Assembly: GCA_002426755.1 (NCBI GenBank)
Contig: DINI01000026.1
Span: forward strand, 123,294 to 156,965
DNA length: 33,672 nt
Source: Flavobacteriaceae bacterium UBA5544
GTDB lineage: Bacteria > Bacteroidota > Bacteroidia > Flavobacteriales > Flavobacteriaceae
Reading direction: 5' to 3'
Shown here one piece after another: positions 8,071 through 16,875 of this stretch (the first letter of the stretch is position 1; every line of letters starts with the position of its first letter). The translations under genes and the position numbers were made by a program. The notes beneath the pieces are model-generated. The model worked only from the letters and a program-made list of their open reading frames with translations, did no database searches and was not told where the DNA came from.

Positions 8071-9008
8071 TATTTCAATAACGGACTTATAATCTGAACG
8101 TTTGAAAAGGCAATGGCTCCTCGTATAATGCCAGAAATCACATTGTGCATCGAGTCAATAATCTGCATTTTTAATTCACTCTTGTGATATATCAAACTCA
8201 CTTCTCGTGCTGGAGAAGGTTCATTAAAATACCGTAAATTGGATTTTAAGTTGTCATTCAGGTCCATTGTATGCAAGTAGGGAAGGAGCGTCATCCCTAA
8301 ACCTTCGTTGGAGAGTTTAATCAAGGTTTCGATACTGCCACTTTCCAATTGAAAATTATCATCATTATGGTCCTTAAATGCTTTGCATAAATTGATGACT
8401 CCATCTCTAAAGCAATGACCGTCTTCCAATAATAACATGTCATCGATTTCCAAATCAGCAACCTCAAGTTTCTTTTTGTCTGCCAGACGATGCTCATTTG
8501 GAATATAACCCACAAAAGGTTCATAATAGAGCACACGCTCTTTGATGTTTTCATTTTCTAAAGGCGTGGCGGCAATCCCAGCATCAAGATGTCCTTCGTG
8601 GATGCGTTGCATGATTTCTTCGGTTGTCAATTCTTCAATTTTCAACTTTACTTTAGGATACTTTTTAATGAAAGCTTTCAGGAACATTGGCAATAAGGTT
8701 GGCATCACCGTTGGAATAATCCCCAGTCTGAATTCCCCTCCGATAAACCCTTTTTGTTGGTCCACAATATCTTGGATTCGGTCTGATTCATTGACGATGT
8801 TTCTCGCTTGATGCACAATCTTTCTGCCTATGGCCGTCAATTCTATAGGTTTTTTGCTTCTATCGAAAATCAATATATCAAGCTCTTCTTCCAACTTTTG
8901 AATTTGAGTACTTAAAGTTGGCTGCGTTACAAAGCATTTCTCGGCTGCTTTGGTGAAATTTTTATGTTCTGCAATGGCAAGTACGTAATGTAATTGTGTA
9001 ATGGTCAT
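8070..9008 (-). CDS. oxyR: OxyR, LysR-type peroxide-sensing regulator
   Basis: 312 residues. The N-terminal winged helix-turn-helix (MTITQLHYVLAIAEHKNFTKA, with AAEKCFVTQPTLSTQIQKLE) is LysR-type. The regulatory domain contains LLLEDGHCFRDGVINLC, in which the two cysteines fall at residues 199 and 208, the same numbers as the redox pair of E. coli OxyR that forms a disulphide with H2O2. This supports the specific name rather than a generic LysR call. In the known mechanism the oxidised form activates peroxide-defence genes, and dps, a classical target, is the divergent neighbour 101 bp away. Start is an ATG at 9008. Confidence 0.95.
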   Translation of the reverse strand: MTITQLHYVLAIAEHKNFTKAAEKCFVTQPTLSTQIQKLEEELDILIFDRSKKPIELTAIGRKIVHQARNIVNESDRIQDIVDQQKGFIGGEFRLGIIPTVMPTLLPMFLKAFIKKYPKVKLKIEELTTEEIMQRIHEGHLDAGIAATPLENENIKERVLYYEPFVGYIPNEHRLADKKKLEVADLEIDDMLLLEDGHCFRDGVINLCKAFKDHNDDNFQLESGSIETLIKLSNEGLGMTLLPYLHTMDLNDNLKSNLRYFNEPSPAREVSLIYHKSELKMQIIDSMHNVISGIIRGAIAFSNVQIISPLLK

Positions 9009-9023
9009 GGTTATTCATTTAAG

Positions 9024-9088
9024 CTATAAAAATATAAAAACTATCAATAAAATCTATGGTAGCTTCTGTTAATTCTGTTGTAAATTTG
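9024..9088. promoter_or_regulatory. oxyR-dps intergenic control region: CTAT boxes and dps -7 box
   Basis: TAAATTTG (9081-9088, plus) fits the Bacteroidota -7 box, about 20 nt before the dps ATG. No -33 TTTG is at the expected distance, as expected for an activator-dependent promoter. Upstream, CTAT occurs at 9024, 9041 and 9054 (ATAG on the other strand), the half-site type of OxyR binding sites in proteobacteria. Spacing (17 and 13) is not the textbook arrangement, so assignment as OxyR sites is inference. Confidence 0.4.
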
Positions 9089-9109
9089 AGAGAATCAAAA
9101 AAATGAAAG

Positions 9110-9589
9110 ATGACTAAAAACAGTATTGGTTTAGATACCAAAAAAACGAAAGAACTGGCAGGCGATTTAAATAACTTATTGGCCAATTTTCAAATATATT
9201 ATCAAAATTTGAGAGGTATCCATTGGAATATAAAAGGAAAGAGATTTTTCGATTTACACCCAAAATTTGAAGAATTATACACAGATGCCAATCTAAAAGT
9301 TGATGAAGTCGCAGAACGTGTTCTTACTTTGGGTGAAACACCGTTGCATACTTTTGAAGATTATACCAAAGCAGCAAAAGTGCCTGTTGGAAAGAACATT
9401 TCAGTAGATGAAAAAGCTGTTCAATTGATTGTGGATTCGTTGGCGGAGTTATTAAAAATTGAACGGATGATTTTGGATAAATCTGCAGAAGTTAGTGATG
9501 AAGGTACAAACTCCATGATGAGTGATTTCATTACCGAGCAAGAAAAAACAGTTTGGATGATGAAAGCTTGGTTGGGAGAAACTGTTTGA
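9110..9589 (+). CDS. dps: Dps, ferritin-like DNA-protection protein
   Basis: 159 residues, the usual length. The ferroxidase signature is spread as QNLRGIHWNIKG, DLHPKFEELYTDANLKVDEVAER and LGETPLHTFEDY (key residues His and Trp of IHW, Asp-x-His-x-x-Phe-Glu, and Asp of KVDEVAER). Dps forms dodecamers that oxidise Fe(II) with H2O2 and store iron, so preventing Fenton damage; many bind DNA. Divergent from oxyR, which probably controls it. Terminator follows the stop at once. Confidence 0.96.
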   Translation: MTKNSIGLDTKKTKELAGDLNNLLANFQIYYQNLRGIHWNIKGKRFFDLHPKFEELYTDANLKVDEVAERVLTLGETPLHTFEDYTKAAKVPVGKNISVDEKAVQLIVDSLAELLKIERMILDKSAEVSDEGTNSMMSDFITEQEKTVWMMKAWLGETV

Positions 9590-9606
9590 TAAAAATAAAA
9601 TTTTTG

Positions 9607-9634
9607 AAAAAGCGTTACATAATGGCGCTTTTTT
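9607..9634. terminator. Intrinsic terminator between dps and the DUF58 gene
   Basis: AAAAAGCG (9607-9614), a loop of 11 nt and CGCTTTTT (9626-9633) followed by more T. It closes dps; the leading A-run allows use on the other strand for the MoxR operon, whose last gene ends at 9647. Confidence 0.8.
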
Positions 9635-9646
9635 TATGAGAAATGA

Positions 9647-10987
9647 TCAAATTAATCCTCTTGCTTTTATCTCCAAATACTTATTAATAGTGTCAATGGT
9701 CAAGTTTTCTGGCGTGGTCAAAATCGATTGGATGCCATATTTTTGAAGTTCGTTGACAATCAATCGTTTTTCAAAGGCGAATTTTTCTGCAATCACTTTG
9801 TCGTAGGCTTGTTGCACCGTTTCAGCAGGATTGTTGATAATGCTTTCCAGCTCCGTATTCTTAAAGAAAATGACCACCAATAAATGATTCTTCGCAATGC
9901 CTTTTAAATAGGGAATTTGACGATGCAAGCCGTCCAAAGTTTCAAAATTGGTGTAAAGCAACATCAAACCACGTTGTGTAATGTTACGTTTGATATCCGC
10001 ATACAACCGTCCAAAATCACTTTCAAAGAAATCGGTTTCGACATTATAAAGCGTTTCCAGAATTAAGTTCATCTGCGAAGCTCTTTTTTCTGCAACGACA
10101 ATGTTTTCCAGTTTTTTAGAGAACGCAATGATGCCCGCTTTGTCGTGTTTTTTCAGTGCCACATTCGAAATCACCAAGGCTGCGTTAATCGCATAATCCA
10201 ACAACATCAATCTGTCAAAAGGCATTTTCATCACACGCCCTTTATCAATAACGGAATAAACAGGTTGTGATTTTTCATCCTGAAATTGATTCACCATTAA
10301 TAAATTTTTCTTTGCGGTGGCTTTCCAATTGATGGTTCTTAAATCATCACCCAGCACATAATCCTTGATTTGTTCAAACTCCATGGTATGCCCAATGCGC
10401 CTAATCTTTTTAATACCATATTGATGCAAATTGTTACTGATAGCGAGCAAATCATACTTTCGCAATTGCATAAAACTAGGGTAGGTAGGCACCATTGCAT
10501 TGTCTCCTGATGTGAAACGACGGGCGACCAAGCCAAAAACAGAAGTGGCATAGATGTTTAATTTCCCAAAATGGTATTCGCCACGTTCCACAGGCCGTAA
10601 TTCGTACTGCAACTGCGTCACGCTTGAGGCGTCCAATTTTCTATCAATCTTAAAATTTCTGACCTGAAATTGTTCTGGGATTTCATCGATGATTCTTACA
10701 TACACTGGAAATGTGTAAAAATTCTCAATCTTTAATCGAATTGGGTTCTGATCGCCATTCGAGAATTTTTCGGGCAGGATACGATGTCCTTTGACGCCTT
10801 GTTTGGCAAAAAATAAAATAAGTGCATCCAACACGGTCAGTGCAACCAATAGCAACAGTAACATTCTCACAATTTGAAACCACATAGGAAACACAAAACT
10901 TATAACGAACAAAATCATGATGATGATGCACGCATAAAAGAAGCGATTTTGGATGTAAAATGGTTTTATTTTAGAAAAAAACTTCAC
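9647..10987 (-). CDS. DUF58 domain protein of the MoxR cluster
   Basis: 446 residues. Two adjacent membrane segments (about 14-33 and 36-60) precede a beta-rich middle part. The DUF58 core is GDDLRTINWKATAKK, followed by a von Willebrand A-like domain beginning QPVYSVIDKGRVM. A metal-site (MIDAS) motif would read DxSxS; here it is DKGRV, so the serines are missing. LLDYAINAAL, KKHDKAGIIAF and the C-terminal GIQSILTTPENLTIDTINKYLEIK fit the flavobacterial form of the family. It is the last gene of the operon and a usual partner of MoxR ATPases. Start is GTG at 10987. Exact function unknown; cell-envelope work is inferred for such clusters. Confidence 0.9.
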   Translation of the reverse strand: MKFFSKIKPFYIQNRFFYACIIIMILFVISFVFPMWFQIVRMLLLLLVALTVLDALILFFAKQGVKGHRILPEKFSNGDQNPIRLKIENFYTFPVYVRIIDEIPEQFQVRNFKIDRKLDASSVTQLQYELRPVERGEYHFGKLNIYATSVFGLVARRFTSGDNAMVPTYPSFMQLRKYDLLAISNNLHQYGIKKIRRIGHTMEFEQIKDYVLGDDLRTINWKATAKKNLLMVNQFQDEKSQPVYSVIDKGRVMKMPFDRLMLLDYAINAALVISNVALKKHDKAGIIAFSKKLENIVVAEKRASQMNLILETLYNVETDFFESDFGRLYADIKRNITQRGLMLLYTNFETLDGLHRQIPYLKGIAKNHLLVVIFFKNTELESIINNPAETVQQAYDKVIAEKFAFEKRLIVNELQKYGIQSILTTPENLTIDTINKYLEIKARGLI

Positions 10988-11002
10988 TGTCTATTGTTTA
11001 CT

Positions 11003-11074
11003 CGCAGCGACGCAAAGGCGCAAAGCGAATTGATTGATTGTATATGTTAAAATGTTGGCCACGAATACACGAAT
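11003..11074. repeat. Intergenic repeat fragments between moxR and DUF58
   Basis: The 120-bp gap holds two repetitive phrases: CGCAGCGACGCAAAGGCG followed by CAAAGCGA (11003-11028), built on GACGCAAAGGCGCAAAG, and GGCCACGAATACACGAAT (11057-11074), with ACGAAT twice. Both word types are, from memory, scattered through intergenic DNA of Bacteroidota and other phyla. They are GC-richer than their surroundings. No reading frame is evident. Confidence 0.55.
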
Positions 11075-11107
11075 ATTTTTTTATTGTCCATCGACTGCGA
11101 TTTAAAA

Positions 11108-12187
11108 CTATCTTGGTATTTCCACAGCCTCAATAATCTGTCTGATAATTTGTTTGGTATTTACACCCTCCATTTCACGTTCTGGGGTGACGATGATACG
11201 ATGTTGCAATACTGGAATTGCTGCTTGTTTAATGTCTTCTGGAGTTACAAAATCGCGTCCGTTCATTGCGGCAAATGCCTTACTCGCTCTCAAAATGGCA
11301 ATCGATGCTCTTGGCGACGCTCCCAAATATAAAAATGGATTGTTTCTTGTATTGACAATGATATCTGCAATGTATTTTACCAAATGTGATTCAATAATGA
11401 TTTGATTCACTAATTCCTGGAACTTGCTTATTTGTTCCTTGCTTAAATGTGAAGTCACTTTATCAAGTTTTGCATCACCTTTGAGATGTTGTTCTCGGTT
11501 GATAATTTCGATTTCCTCTTCAAGATTTGGATAATCAATATCAATTTTGAATAGGAAACGGTCCAATTGTGCTTCTGGCAAACGATAGGTTCCTTCTTGT
11601 TCCACTGGGTTTTGGGTGGCCAAAACGATGAAAGGCAAATCCATAATGTATTTGTGACCATCTATGGTGATTTGTCTTTCTTCCATGACTTCAAACAATG
11701 CCGCTTGGGTTTTTGCAGGCGCACGATTGATTTCGTCGATAAGAATCATATTTGAAAAAATCGGCCCTTTTTTGAACTCAAATTCAGAGGTTTTCATATC
11801 AAAAACGGAAGTTCCCAAAATATCACTTGGCATCAAATCCGGTGTGAATTGTATCCTGCTAAAACCTATGTCCAACGATTTTGCCAACAATTTTGCCGAA
11901 ATCGTCTTTGCAACACCAGGGACACCTTCAATCAAGGAGTGTCCATTGGCTAAAATCGATGCAATCAGCATATCTATCATGCCTTTTTGACCGACAATGA
12001 CTTTGCTGATTTCGTCTTTAATCAGCGAAATCCCCTGTTGAAGCTCACTTAAATCGATTCTGTTTTTAAAATTGACGGCTTCCCCTTCTTCGCTGCTGGT
12101 TGTATGTTCCAATACCGATTCAAACTGATTTTGGTCAGAAGGTTCATTAGGTGTTGGGTCTAAATGTTCGTTTTGATTCTCTTCCAT
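11108..12187 (-). CDS. MoxR-family AAA+ ATPase
   Basis: 359 residues. An acidic, probably disordered N-terminus (about 1-40) precedes the AAA_3 core: Walker A GVPGVAKT (88-95), Walker B MILIDEINRAPAKTQAALFE (147-166), sensor region LATQNPVEQEGTYRLPEAQLDRF cut after Q here, and the C-terminal lid GASPRASIAIL. Soluble, with no membrane segment. Family knowledge: MoxR proteins act as chaperone-like ATPases that assemble or activate partner complexes with vWA proteins. Here it sits 2 bp after the DUF4350 gene and before a DUF58 gene. Start is an ATG at 12187. Confidence 0.95.
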   Translation of the reverse strand: MEENQNEHLDPTPNEPSDQNQFESVLEHTTSSEEGEAVNFKNRIDLSELQQGISLIKDEISKVIVGQKGMIDMLIASILANGHSLIEGVPGVAKTISAKLLAKSLDIGFSRIQFTPDLMPSDILGTSVFDMKTSEFEFKKGPIFSNMILIDEINRAPAKTQAALFEVMEERQITIDGHKYIMDLPFIVLATQNPVEQEGTYRLPEAQLDRFLFKIDIDYPNLEEEIEIINREQHLKGDAKLDKVTSHLSKEQISKFQELVNQIIIESHLVKYIADIIVNTRNNPFLYLGASPRASIAILRASKAFAAMNGRDFVTPEDIKQAAIPVLQHRIIVTPEREMEGVNTKQIIRQIIEAVEIPR

Positions 12188-12189
12188 AA

Positions 12190-13386
12190 TTATATTTTAT
12201 AAAAATCTTCAATTGTGTTGTTCAAGTTCAGTAAATCGGCTTCTGTACAAACAGGTTTCGCCTTTAAATATACAATAAGGTCAATCAATTTTTTGGTAAT
12301 GACTTTATCTTTTCCAGATTTGACCGTTAAATTTTTCACGAATTTTTCATCCAAAAGCTGTGTATCGAGATAATACACTCGTCTAATGTATTCTAGAAAA
12401 TACGTGATTTTTTTATCAATTAAATTGTTGTGATCTTTGGTTTCGTAATACAGATTCCCGATGGTTTTGGTAAATGCTACGGTCGTGTTCTCAAGTGGTT
12501 TGATGACTTTTACGATGCGTTGTTTTCGTTTGGCATTAAAAATCATGAACAGCACCAAACTTAACAACCCCAAATACCAAGCAGCTCGCAATGCTGGTTT
12601 GCTTAAAATAAATCGCAATGGGGAATTTCCCAAATCCTGTCCGACCTTGGAATGGTAATCATGAAAAATGGTATCATCAGGCAAATAGGATAAGACCGCA
12701 GCAGCATACTTTTGATTGTCTTTTTTCAATAGTTGATAATTGGTAAAAACAATGGGTTGTAAATGCAGATAAATGCTTCCAAAGCCATGGTCGATTTTCA
12801 CAAAGTTGATGCGTTTTATAGAATCAAACTTCTGATAACCCAAAACCGTGGTAATCGAAGAATCCAATTTTGAAAAATGGATATTGCTCAACCCTTTGTC
12901 AATTGTGATGGAATCATTTTTAAATTCAGGATTGGTAAAACCAAATTCAGCATTTCCTTTAACGTCATATCTGTTTTGCACATCCAAATGCAAAGAATCG
13001 TAGAATTTTTGAGGAGGATAAGATGTTGAGATAAATACACTGTTGCCGTGAGAGGCAAAATCGAGCAGTTCTTGAGCCGAAACATCATCAATTTGAGCGT
13101 ATTCATCAATATGAATGTAGTTTCCAGAAATGTCATAAGTGCTATCTTCCCAACTATAATAGTCATCAAAATACTCATAAGGCGACACTTTGATATTTTC
13201 AATTTCACTATCAGGAAATATATTGGATAGTTCCTCATAAAAGATAAAAGTCCCGTAAGGAATTTTGTCCGTTTCTCTGTAGGTTTTTGACCAATCAATA
13301 GGTTTTTCTGCTGAAAATTCAATGACAATAAATCCTATAAAAAGGACAACCAACAGGGCAATATATAGTTTTACGGTTTTGTTCAT
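12190..13386 (-). CDS. DUF4350 domain membrane protein
   Basis: 398 residues. An N-terminal membrane segment (about 7-24) leads into an extracytoplasmic part beginning KPIDWSKTYRETDKIPYGTFIFYEEL, here given by its first residues, then FASHGNSVFISTSYPP. A second membrane segment lies near 267-285 (AAWYLGLLSLVLFMIF), with a cytoplasmic tail after NAKRKQRIVK. The layout is that of DUF4350 proteins, regular members of MoxR clusters. Its ATG overlaps the stop of the DUF4129 gene by 4 bp, so translation is probably coupled. Molecular role unknown. Confidence 0.85.
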   Translation of the reverse strand: MNKTVKLYIALLVVLFIGFIVIEFSAEKPIDWSKTYRETDKIPYGTFIFYEELSNIFPDSEIENIKVSPYEYFDDYYSWEDSTYDISGNYIHIDEYAQIDDVSAQELLDFASHGNSVFISTSYPPQKFYDSLHLDVQNRYDVKGNAEFGFTNPEFKNDSITIDKGLSNIHFSKLDSSITTVLGYQKFDSIKRINFVKIDHGFGSIYLHLQPIVFTNYQLLKKDNQKYAAAVLSYLPDDTIFHDYHSKVGQDLGNSPLRFILSKPALRAAWYLGLLSLVLFMIFNAKRKQRIVKVIKPLENTTVAFTKTIGNLYYETKDHNNLIDKKITYFLEYIRRVYYLDTQLLDEKFVKNLTVKSGKDKVITKKLIDLIVYLKAKPVCTEADLLNLNNTIEDFYKI

Positions 13387-14147
13387 GCTTTTATCGAATT
13401 TAAAAATTTGGTAAAAGCAGTTTTGGCTTTGGTGAATTGCTGCTCGTTGACATCAAATTCGCCATACCATATATAATTGTACAGATAAGACGTATATGAA
13501 AACTCGTCCTTTATCTGTTTTGAAGCGATTTCATTGTGATAATCACTATTGGTTTTTTCCACATCATAATCGATGATTTCAGCATTGGTGAGCCCTTTCA
13601 GCAACCACAAATAATAATATCGGATGGCCAAACGATAATTCTTGTCACGTTCAGCTTCAGCGATCAGTTTTTTGAAATCGGTGGCGTGAATGTTGTTGGC
13701 GACGTCTGTAACAGGAATGATGCTTTTATCAGATGATTTTCCGAAAACCCATTTGCCTTCATCATTGATCACTGCTTTGAAGATGAAATAAATGACGAGT
13801 AGGAAGATAATGACACCACCTATTTTCAATAAAATATCTGTGGTTCTAGAGGCTTGTCCATCACTGCTTAAGTTGAACAAATCCCGAATTAAATCATTCA
13901 GCCACTGCTTAAAACGTGTCCACCAGCCAGAATTTTCAACCGTTCTCTCATAAACAAAATCATCACCTTGATATTTCTCCTTGACGTTGTCAAACTGACG
14001 ACGTTCCATAGAAGAATCATCCAAAGGGATGGAATCGATGAGTGTTTGATTTTGAGTGATTTCTTGCGAAAGTGCAGAAATAGCAAACCCATTGAAATTA
14101 CATCCAATAGTAAACAATAAACAATATATCCAAAGGTTTTTATTCAC
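13383..14147 (-). CDS. DUF4129 domain membrane protein
   Basis: 254 residues, signal-like N-terminus (WIYCLLFTIGCNFNGFAISA), a Trp-rich stretch (SGWWTRFKQWLNDL) and one clear membrane helix (about 107-125). The C-terminal domain has NYRLAIRYYYLWLLKGL and KTNSDYHNEI, the markers of DUF4129. In other bacteria this domain is found next to MoxR and DUF58, sometimes fused to transglutaminases. The start is GTG at 14147, overlapping the upstream gene by 8 bp, so the operon is tightly packed here. Function unknown beyond the cluster. Confidence 0.85.
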   Translation of the reverse strand: MNKNLWIYCLLFTIGCNFNGFAISALSQEITQNQTLIDSIPLDDSSMERRQFDNVKEKYQGDDFVYERTVENSGWWTRFKQWLNDLIRDLFNLSSDGQASRTTDILLKIGGVIIFLLVIYFIFKAVINDEGKWVFGKSSDKSIIPVTDVANNIHATDFKKLIAEAERDKNYRLAIRYYYLWLLKGLTNAEIIDYDVEKTNSDYHNEIASKQIKDEFSYTSYLYNYIWYGEFDVNEQQFTKAKTAFTKFLNSIKA

Positions 14148-15078
14148 CAGAACCTATTTGGTCAATAATACTTTTGGTATTAATGTTTTCGTTGTCCTCC
14201 TTTAAGCTGTAAAAAATAATACCTTGATTTAGCTGTACGACCACACCCAAAATGGCCCCAGCAAAAAAGCTTAAAAAGAACACCGCAAGCATCATTATAG
14301 TCATGGTATAACCGACATCTTCAGGATTTGGTGTGCCACTTTCGATGGTTGTAAACAGACTTGCCATTCCAAAAATATAAGGTATCATTGAGAAAACGCT
14401 TTGTATGATATAACTCATCAAAAAGAACAGGCCAACACTTCCAACGGCGGGCCAGAATTTTGAAGTCATCAAAGTCCAAGCATAGCCAAAACTGTCCCAA
14501 ATGCCTCGTTTTTTTTCTATATATTCCATTAAAGTCATATTGTAGAACAAACTAAAGGCACCAATAAGAACTGGAACCAATAGCATTCCGACGATGGTTA
14601 TCACCAAAATAAACATCCCAATTCCCATCATTATTGCTAATGGAATGCCAAGGATGAAGCCACAGATAAGAAAAATAAAAATGTTTCCAATATTTGATTT
14701 ATAGGCAGATACCAATTCAGAAGTCCCAAAATGTTGCCCATCGCGTTCAGCAAATAATTTGAGATACAATGGCACAAACGAAAAAGAAATGACGGCGGCA
14801 ACCAACGCCACAACCACAAATACAATAAGCAAAACGATAAACAAACCTAGGTTGTCGTTCATATAGTCATCGACGAGTGTGGGATTGTTCCCCATCAATC
14901 CCCCAAAAATTACACTGGTGTAAAATTTGGTAAAAAAGTACATCATCACCATCATGATGATTAGAAAGAAACCATTGATGATAAGGTAATTTTTAAAAAA
15001 GTGTTTTCCATTGGACTTTAGAAAGGCAAAGGTATCTTGAAAAAATTCGCTAAAGCCTCGTGTTTTGTATAGTTGCAT
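14140..15078 (-). CDS. Multi-pass membrane protein of the MoxR cluster
   Basis: 312 residues with about six long hydrophobic segments (roughly 32-50, 77-100, 130-155, 155-180, 210-235, 260-285). A cytoplasmic N-terminus precedes the first one (GFSEFFQDTFAFLKSNGKHFF). Gly/Ile/Met-rich helices and the phrase AWTLMTSKFWPAVGS resemble DUF4013-like proteins that are found with SpoIIM/MoxR genes. I do not recognise a specific function. It lies 31 bp after the SpoIIM-like gene and overlaps DUF4129 by 8 bp. Confidence 0.8.
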   Translation of the reverse strand: MQLYKTRGFSEFFQDTFAFLKSNGKHFFKNYLIINGFFLIIMMVMMYFFTKFYTSVIFGGLMGNNPTLVDDYMNDNLGLFIVLLIVFVVVALVAAVISFSFVPLYLKLFAERDGQHFGTSELVSAYKSNIGNIFIFLICGFILGIPLAIMMGIGMFILVITIVGMLLVPVLIGAFSLFYNMTLMEYIEKKRGIWDSFGYAWTLMTSKFWPAVGSVGLFFLMSYIIQSVFSMIPYIFGMASLFTTIESGTPNPEDVGYTMTIMMLAVFFLSFFAGAILGVVVQLNQGIIFYSLKEDNENINTKSIIDQIGSGE

Positions 15079-15109
15079 ATGCTTCTTACTGCTGGGCAGA
15101 CATCTGTAA

Positions 15110-16108
15110 TTAGGTTAAAATCAATGTATTTTGAGTCTGTACATATTCAGACTTTATTTTTTTGTTTAGTATAAAAGGGTACATCAAATAGTAATATGAG
15201 ATGATGCTCAATGTGACTAAAATAATCCCTACAGACAACCAATTGGGCATTGAATTGGAATATCGGGTAACGTATCCTTCGAGAAAACCTGCCGCAAACG
15301 TAAAAGGGAAAGTACTGATCAGTATTTTGACACCATCTTTCATGCCCATTTTAAAGGACGTCATTCTCGAATAGGTTTTTGGAAATAAAATACTTGCACC
15401 TAAAATCAGTCCCGCAGCACCTTCTATAACAATGGCGAATATTTCCATTGCGCCATGAATCCAAATGCCTCTTACGCTTTCCCAAAGCACACCTTCCTTA
15501 TGGAAAAAATATTGGAAAGAACCCAGCATAATACCATTGTAAAGCAACGACAATCCAGTTCCTAAACCGCCGAACACGCCTAGAATAAAGGTTCTTATGC
15601 CTACGTATAAATTATTCAATGTGATGCCAATAAAACTTCCCCAATTGCTACCACTTTTGTAAACCGCTACAGGATCGCCTTTTTCAATGTTTTCCAAGGT
15701 CATGTTCACATAATGGTCACCAAGAATCAATCTTACGAACGTATCATCAAATGCAGCAGATAATGCTCCTATGGCCACGAAACTTCCAAAAATGATGAAA
15801 GCATACAGGACATAACGGCGATATTCATAGACAATTAAAGGCACTTCGACTTTCCAAAAATGTACGAAACGATTGGTGTCTTCACGTTTGGTTTTATAAA
15901 TTTTCTGAAATGCTTTTGCCGCAAGGTTGTTTAAATAAAGAATTGTTTTACTTTTGGGATAATAAGTTTGAGCGTAGGCGAGGTCGTTTACCAAATGAAT
16001 ATAAAGTGATGCCAATTCATCAGGATTTTTAAGGTTTTTACCAAAAATAGCCTGTTCAAAATGAAACCATTTTTCTTTATTTTGTTTAATAAAAGCGACT
16101 TCTCTCAT
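15110..16108 (-). CDS. SpoIIM-like (DUF95) membrane protein
   Basis: 332 residues. A soluble N-terminus of ~100 residues (MREVAFIKQNKEKWFHFEQAI) is followed by about six membrane segments. IWIHGAMEIFAIVIEGAAGL, LGGGL-type glycine-rich helices (LGVFGGLGTGLSLLYNGIML) and a GSFQYFFHKEG loop are markers of the stage II sporulation protein M family. The organism is not a spore former by its gene content; outside Firmicutes these proteins accompany MoxR/RDD genes. It is the first gene of the minus-strand operon, 23 bp from the divergent RDD gene, so both promoters must overlap or lie inside the genes. Confidence 0.88.
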   Translation of the reverse strand: MREVAFIKQNKEKWFHFEQAIFGKNLKNPDELASLYIHLVNDLAYAQTYYPKSKTILYLNNLAAKAFQKIYKTKREDTNRFVHFWKVEVPLIVYEYRRYVLYAFIIFGSFVAIGALSAAFDDTFVRLILGDHYVNMTLENIEKGDPVAVYKSGSNWGSFIGITLNNLYVGIRTFILGVFGGLGTGLSLLYNGIMLGSFQYFFHKEGVLWESVRGIWIHGAMEIFAIVIEGAAGLILGASILFPKTYSRMTSFKMGMKDGVKILISTFPFTFAAGFLEGYVTRYSNSMPNWLSVGIILVTLSIISYYYLMYPFILNKKIKSEYVQTQNTLILT

Positions 16109-16131
16109 AGGTTTTCAAATTAAAGCAATTA

Positions 16132-16875
16132 ATGACAGAGTTACAAATAAATACTACCCAAAACGTCAACATTAATTTTACGGCTGCCAGTGTTGGTGAA
16201 CGTATTTTGGCGTATGTTATTGATTGGATTATCAAGATTGCCTATATCATCGTTACTTATCAGCTGACGTTCAATCTATTTAAAGTGGATGAATTGATTT
16301 CGGATATGGATCAATGGTCCCAAATTGCGATTTATGTTACTTTTTATCTTCCAGTGATTTTTTACACGCTTATTTTTGAGACACTTCTTGATGGACAGAC
16401 ACTAGGAAAGCGAATTCTAAAAATTAAGGTCGTGAAGATAGATGGCTATCAGGCGTCGTTGGCGGACTTCATAATTCGCTGGTTTTTTAGGATTGTCGAT
16501 TTGAATATGATGTCTGGGGTTGTGGCTTTGGTCGCTATTATTACTAGTCCTAAAAATCAACGTTTGGGAGACATGACCGCAGGAACATCCGTCATCACTT
16601 TAAAGAACAATGTGAATATCAGTCATACGATTCTTGAGGAATTGGAAGACACCTACCAACCCACCTATCCAAGTGTCATTAAATTATCAGATAACGACGC
16701 GCGAATCATCAAGGAAACTTTCAATACTGCCAAAGCATCGCGAGATTACGCTACGCTGATTAAATTACGACAAAAAATTATTGAAGTGGCTGAAATCAAA
16801 AATGTGTTGGAAAATGATATGCAGTTCATTGAGACGATTTTGAAGGATTATAATTATTATACACAGAGTATGTAA
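16132..16875 (+). CDS. RDD family membrane protein
   Basis: 247 residues. The RDD domain (about 15-165) starts with AASVGERILAYVIDWIIK (Arg and Asp of the first helix) and has the FETLLDGQTLGKRILKIKVV motif, then the third-helix Arg-Asp in IIRWFFRIVDL. A C-terminal cytoplasmic extension (about 170-247) carries charged helices. RDD proteins have been linked to ion or solute transport and are a standing member of MoxR clusters, so it probably belongs functionally with the divergent operon. It overlaps the next gene by one base (TAATG). Confidence 0.9.
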   Translation: MTELQINTTQNVNINFTAASVGERILAYVIDWIIKIAYIIVTYQLTFNLFKVDELISDMDQWSQIAIYVTFYLPVIFYTLIFETLLDGQTLGKRILKIKVVKIDGYQASLADFIIRWFFRIVDLNMMSGVVALVAIITSPKNQRLGDMTAGTSVITLKNNVNISHTILEELEDTYQPTYPSVIKLSDNDARIIKETFNTAKASRDYATLIKLRQKIIEVAEIKNVLENDMQFIETILKDYNYYTQSM

